The position numbers and the translations under genes are program-made. From the NCBI GenBank assembly GCA_023957775.1, contig JAMLGR010000004.1, positions 1-64,000 of the forward strand: a DNA stretch of 64,000 nucleotides, given 5' to 3'. Below are positions 60,325 to 64,000 of this stretch, piece after piece. The notes below the pieces were generated by a model. It saw only the letters and a list, made by a program, of their open reading frames with translations, searched no databases and was not told where the DNA came from. This stretch comes from Fimbriimonadaceae bacterium. GTDB taxonomy: Bacteria > Armatimonadota > Fimbriimonadia > Fimbriimonadales > Fimbriimonadaceae. The stretch's first letter is position 1. Each line of letters begins with the position of its first letter.

Positions 60325-62624
60325 GCGGGCGGATCGAACTCTCGGCCGAGCAACGGGCGGTCGTCGAGGCGGTCGAGGGGGAGCTGGTCGTCCTTGCGGC
60401 CGCGGGCGCCGGGAAGACGCGCGTGCTCGTCGAGCGCTACCTGCGGATCGTGAGGGAGGGCACGCCTCCCGATGCGATCCTGACGATCACCTTCACCCGC
60501 AAGGCCGCCGCGGAGATGAAGCGCCGCATCGTGGACGCGCTCCGAGAAGAGGGGCGCGCCGAGGACGCCCAGACGGCCGAAACCGGACCGATCCAGACGA
60601 TCCACGCCTTTTGTCAGCGGCTGCTGCGCGAGAATGCGCTCGAGGCGGGGGTCGATCCCGACGTGGAGATTCTCGCGGACGCCCAGGCCTCGCGCCTCTT
60701 GGAAGACGCGATCGAATCGACGCTGGCCCATCCGCCTGAAGGCGACGAGGTCGACGCCCTGATTGCGACGCTGGCCGGCAGGCGATCCCGATGGGAGGCC
60801 CGAACCGCGCACGCGGGTTTGAAGAGCGCGGTCCGCCGCGTCCTCGACACCCTCCGGGGCAGCGGGCTCTCCCCCGACGAGATCGAAAGGAGCCACGCCT
60901 CGGCAGATGCGGTGGAGGCGGCCTTCTCCGGGGCCTTTCTCGCGCAGCTCGACCCCCGCGTTCGTTCGGCGTACAGTGGCGACGAAGCCGCGCTGGACTT
61001 CGATGCGTTGGCTCGGGCGTACAAGGAGTGCCGCATCCGTGCGCCGAGGTGGTTGCGCCAGCGAGGTGGCGACGCCCGTGCGGCGGCGGCGAACGCATCG
61101 GGACTGGTGCGCATCGCATGCGCGGCTTGGCGCATCGCCGAGGAGGCGATGGCCGCCCGCCAAGCGTTCGATTTCTGTTCCCTGGAGGCCCGTGCCGTCG
61201 CTTTGTTGGCGGACTCGCCGGCTACGCGCGAGCGCCTTCGATCGCAATACCGCGCGGTGCTTGTGGACGAAGCCCAGGACGTGAACCCCGTGCAGTACCG
61301 GCTCCTCGATGCGCTTGGGATCGACCCGATGCTCGTGGGAGATCCCCAGCAGTCGATCTATGGGTTCCGTCTGGCCGACGTTCGCCTGTTCCGCGAGCGG
61401 GCCCTGGCCTCCGACCCCCGGCTGCTCCGAAGGAACTACCGCTCGGACCCAGGCATCCTCGCGTTCGTCGACCGCCTCTTCGGGGGCCTGTGGGGCGAGA
61501 CGTACCGGCCCATGCGCGACGAGGCGCCGCTCGACCTCGCTTCGGATGCCCCTCCTCCGTCGTGCGAGGGCGTCGAGATCTGGCTCCAGCGCCAGAAGGA
61601 CTCCGCCAGCGTGGCTCGAGGCGTGAGCGAGCTGGTGCGCCGCGGCACGCGCCCCAAGGACGTTGCGGTCCTCGTGCGGTCCGCACGGTTCGGGATCGAC
61701 CTGGTGGAGCGGCTGGCCGTCGAAGGGGTGCCCGCGCGCATGGTCGGCGGATCGGAGCGTTTCTTCACGCGTTTGGAGGTGCGCGACGTGGCGAACATGC
61801 TGCGCGCCCTCACCGACCCGCGCGACGATTTCGCCTTGCTGGCCGCCCTCGGCTCGCCGATGGTCGGGCTCTCGCTCGACTCGATCGTCTGTCTGGCGGG
61901 CGAGTCGCTGGGCGAGCGGCTGGCAGCGTTTTCGCCCCCGCTGGAGGAGGACCGTGCGCTGTTGGAGCGGTTCCTCTCCTGGTTCGAACCCCTGCGCGCG
62001 TACGCCGATCGGCTGGGTGCGTGGGAGGTGATCGCGGAGGTCTTCGCGAAATCGCCTTACCTCGAGGCGCTCGCCGTGCGGCCGGACGCGGACCAGCGCC
62101 TGGCGAACGTGCGCAAATTGTTGCGTCTCGCCGTCGAGGAGCCCGAGTTGGGACCCAGCGAGTTCGCCGAACGCATCCGAGGAATCCAAGCGCTGCAGCA
62201 CAAGGAGGGGGACGCGCCCGCGATGAACGAGGATGTCGACGCCGTGACCGTGATGACCGTGCACAAGGCCAAGGGGCTCGAGTTTCCCGTCGTGATCGTT
62301 CCCGACACCCATACGAAGATCGCACGGCGTCCCAACCCGGTCGTTGCAGACCCCTGGTTGGGACTCGTCGCGGCTTCCTACGGAGGCCACCCGGGCTGGG
62401 GACACTTGTGGCTCTCGGAGAGGCTTGCCGAACGGGAACGGGAAGAGGAGCTGCGCGTGCTGTACGTGGCGCTCACGCGGGCGCGCCACCGATTGATCGT
62501 CTGTGCCCATCCGCAGGCGACCGGAGGCTCGCTGGCGGAGTTGATCGGGAAGCAGGCGGCCCGCGGAGACCGCCTGCCGCCTGGGTTGGAGACCGTCGAG
62601 TTGGAGCGACCGGCCGAACGGTAA
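60321..62624 (+). CDS. UvrD/AddA-like helicase without a nuclease domain
   Basis: 767 aa superfamily 1A helicase. Motifs: Q motif LSAEQRAVV, Walker A AAAGAGKT (26-33), Ia TFTRKAAAEM, Ib TIHAFCQRLL, II DEAQDVNPVQ (near 316), III GDPQQSIYGFR, V TVHKAKGLEFPVV (about 645), VI VALTRARHRL. It ends about 40 residues after motif VI; AddA (about 1200 aa) normally continues with a PD-(D/E)XK nuclease, which is absent. The ATG at 60321 overlaps the AddB-like stop. The two presumably form a complex in DNA repair or recombination without its own nuclease. Confidence 0.88.
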   Translation: MSGRIELSAEQRAVVEAVEGELVVLAAAGAGKTRVLVERYLRIVREGTPPDAILTITFTRKAAAEMKRRIVDALREEGRAEDAQTAETGPIQTIHAFCQRLLRENALEAGVDPDVEILADAQASRLLEDAIESTLAHPPEGDEVDALIATLAGRRSRWEARTAHAGLKSAVRRVLDTLRGSGLSPDEIERSHASADAVEAAFSGAFLAQLDPRVRSAYSGDEAALDFDALARAYKECRIRAPRWLRQRGGDARAAAANASGLVRIACAAWRIAEEAMAARQAFDFCSLEARAVALLADSPATRERLRSQYRAVLVDEAQDVNPVQYRLLDALGIDPMLVGDPQQSIYGFRLADVRLFRERALASDPRLLRRNYRSDPGILAFVDRLFGGLWGETYRPMRDEAPLDLASDAPPPSCEGVEIWLQRQKDSASVARGVSELVRRGTRPKDVAVLVRSARFGIDLVERLAVEGVPARMVGGSERFFTRLEVRDVANMLRALTDPRDDFALLAALGSPMVGLSLDSIVCLAGESLGERLAAFSPPLEEDRALLERFLSWFEPLRAYADRLGAWEVIAEVFAKSPYLEALAVRPDADQRLANVRKLLRLAVEEPELGPSEFAERIRGIQALQHKEGDAPAMNEDVDAVTVMTVHKAKGLEFPVVIVPDTHTKIARRPNPVVADPWLGLVAASYGGHPGWGHLWLSERLAEREREEELRVLYVALTRARHRLIVCAHPQATGGSLAELIGKQAARGDRLPPGLETVELERPAER

Positions 62625-62627
62625 ACT
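62622..62627 (+). promoter_or_regulatory. -10 box of the nitrilase gene (leaderless type)
   Basis: TAAACT ends 5 nt before the ATG at 62633, with TTGGAG at 62601-62606 upstream (15-bp spacer). It overlaps the 3' end of the helicase gene. Confidence 0.42.
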
Positions 62628-62632
62628 CGGCC

Positions 62633-63490
62633 ATGGCCTTCACGGTCGCCTGCGCCCAGTTCGCCCCCCGCAAACACCAGATCGAGGCCAACCTCGATAC
62701 GGTCGCGCAGATGGGGCTCCGGGCGTCCGCCGAGGGCGCGGAGCTCGTGGTGTGTCCCGAGGCATGCACGAGCGGCTACTTCCTCGAGGGCGGTGTCCTC
62801 GAATGCGCGTTGGAGGCCGAAGAGCTTGCCGACCGCCTTGGCCCGCGTCTGGGCGCCCTCGGGCGCCCGCTCGACCTGGTCGTTGGATTCTACGAGCGCA
62901 GCGGCGGAGACCTGTACAACAGCGCGGCTTACCTTGAGTGCGGCTCGGGGAAGCCGGTGCTCCGTCACGTGTACCGAAAGTTCTTCCTGCCGACCTACGG
63001 GGTGTTCGACGAGGAGCGGTTTGTCGCCGCGGGCCGCGAACTGGGCGTTTTCGACACTCGGCTGGGTCGCGTGGGGCTCCTGATATGCGAGGACGTGTGG
63101 CATTCGATCCTGCCGACGCTGGCCGCGGTAGCGGGCGCGCAGATCCTCGTGGTGCCGAGCGCCTCGCCGGCCCGCAACTTCTCCGGCGAGCAGATCGGCA
63201 ATCTCGATCGCTACGCGCGCATGCTGCGCGCGATCGGCGAGGAGCACGGGATGTACTGCGTGAACTGCCAGCTCTCGGGGTTTGAGGGAGGGAAGGGGTT
63301 CGTCGGGGGAAGCTCCATCGTCGATCCGCAAGGTCGGGTCGTGGCAAAAAGCCCCGTGCAGGAGGACCACCTCCTTTTAGGTGAGATCGACCTGGACGAG
63401 GTCGAGTTGGCGCGCGCTTCGTTCCCGTTGTCCGCAGATCTGCGCACCGCGTGGTCCGATATCATTCGGTTGGCTAACGATCTGCGCTAG
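62633..63490 (+). CDS. Carbon-nitrogen hydrolase (nitrilase superfamily)
   Basis: 285 aa. The Glu-Lys-Cys triad is complete: Glu43 in VVCPEACTSGY, Lys116 in YRKFFLP, Cys152 in LLICEDVWHS. The layout is like the glutaminase-like domain of NAD synthetases and the YafV/Nit2 amidases; ICEDVW is typical of the NadE-type amidase branch. No synthetase domain follows, so it is a free-standing amidase; the substrate is unknown. A TAAACT box lies 5 nt upstream. Its 3' end overlaps the next convergent gene by 17 bp. Confidence 0.9.
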   Translation: MAFTVACAQFAPRKHQIEANLDTVAQMGLRASAEGAELVVCPEACTSGYFLEGGVLECALEAEELADRLGPRLGALGRPLDLVVGFYERSGGDLYNSAAYLECGSGKPVLRHVYRKFFLPTYGVFDEERFVAAGRELGVFDTRLGRVGLLICEDVWHSILPTLAAVAGAQILVVPSASPARNFSGEQIGNLDRYARMLRAIGEEHGMYCVNCQLSGFEGGKGFVGGSSIVDPQGRVVAKSPVQEDHLLLGEIDLDEVELARASFPLSADLRTAWSDIIRLANDLR

Positions 63491-64000
63491 CCGGGGGCAG
63501 CCACAGCTCCCCGAGGATCACCCGGTACGCGGGCTGGCACGCCTTCTCGTAGGCGGCCGAGTGATGCAGCGCCGGGTACCCCAGCGCCCGTGTCTCTCGA
63601 TCGACGCGAACCCAGTCGTTGCGGGAGATGGCGCCGATCGCTGTCCTTCGCAGCCGCTCTCCCAGTCGGCGCCACGCCTCTTCGAACGCGCCGCGCCGGG
63701 CGTCGAACCGTTTCGCGGAGGCGACGAAGAGGGCGAGGAGCATCTCGCGGTTGCCACCCCTGTCCCGATAGGGGCGGAGATGTATCCGCAGCACGGCGCC
63801 GTCGGGCCGAAGGGGCTCGACCTCCTCTTCCCGGGGTCGGGCGCGGCCCAGGGTTCGCCACTCCTGGTCGAGCCAGCGGCGGGGGCCAAGGTCGTCCGCA
63901 ACCGCATGCTCGCCTCCTCGGGTCGCCTGGAAGAGCCATTTGTAGGCGTCCTCGATGCGTGTTTCCTGTCGAGCCTGCCACCGGGGAATGGCGAAATCGA
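63474..64000 (-). CDS. Hypothetical protein, 5' end beyond the window
   Basis: A frame open from the window's right edge to a TAG-type stop at 63474 (about 175 residues visible). I read through it by hand: it begins DFAIPRWQARQETRIEDAYK, then WLFQATRGGEHAVADDLGPR and continues into RIHLRPYRDRGGNREMLLAL with a helical, Arg-rich end. The codon pattern is even throughout and no stop interrupts, so the GTG at 63794 is not the true start. No family is recognised. It is convergent with the nitrilase gene. Confidence 0.7.
   Translation of the reverse strand, partial: DFAIPRWQARQETRIEDAYKWLFQATRGGEHAVADDLGPRRWLDQEWRTLGRARPREEEVEPLRPDGAVLRIHLRPYRDRGGNREMLLALFVASAKRFDARRGAFEEAWRRLGERLRRTAIGAISRNDWVRVDRETRALGYPALHHSAAYEKACQPAYRVILGELWLPPASADR

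Noticed and set aside
63487-63981. Alternative minus-strand frames at the right edge
   Set aside because: Their translations are Arg/Pro-rich shadows; the frame ending at 63474 has balanced composition and continues without stops to the window edge.

Overview
The window is about 66% G+C, densely coded on both strands, and comes from a bacterium with an outer membrane: it carries waaA (Kdo transfer to lipid A), an MlaE-type permease and many secreted proteins with signal peptides. It also has a DivIVA-like protein, ftsZ with an intact C-terminal tail, gatB beside an asparaginyl-tRNA synthetase, selB and a flagellin. That mix, the high G+C and the style of the intergenic repeats suggest an Armatimonadota/Fimbriimonadia-like lineage. 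This is an inference from gene content; no 16S gene is present to settle it.

Layout. 0-5 kb: a giant secreted CARDB-repeat protein followed by tandem repeats. 5-8 kb: a small membrane protein, a GNAT, an FAD oxidoreductase and a P-loop kinase. 8-11 kb: the rpsO-pnp operon, ending in a strong terminator. 11-18 kb: dapF coupled to an unknown coiled-coil protein, a thioesterase, a PfkB kinase and waaA. 18-25 kb: purE and purC convergent, an esterase, an ASCH protein, secreted proteins and ftsZ. 25-37 kb: a PD40 propeller protein, tRNA-Arg(CCT), an esterase, a glycosidase, a rhomboid-like protein, an M1 peptidase, a 770-bp repeat field, an M42 peptidase and a degenerate YchF. 37-45 kb: mlaE, der, a PP2C-FHA signalling pair, DUF167-DivIVA, TPR-gatB and asnS. 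45-55 kb: ABC transporters, a glycosyltransferase-Trm112-aroQ-M24-ABC operon, an asparaginase and selB. 55-64 kb: flagellin, an AddB/AddA-like pair, a nitrilase and a truncated gene.

Most genes are housekeeping. The unusual layers are: (1) arrays of 7-bp repeats in at least nine intergenic spots, always touching the 3' side of a gene and in several cases supplying its stop codon; (2) a recurrent TANNNT -10 box only 5-10 nt before start codons that lack a Shine-Dalgarno sequence, which points to leaderless transcripts; (3) decayed enzymes kept as intact reading frames (a YchF without its P-loop lysine, an AddAB-like pair without nuclease motifs, an ABC ATPase without the catalytic glutamate, a rhomboid without its serine); (4) a probable AUA start codon for the PP2C phosphatase; (5) structured leaders before rpsO and flagellin.

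All calls come from reading sequence motifs. No database search was run. Start codons of several genes are uncertain and are flagged.
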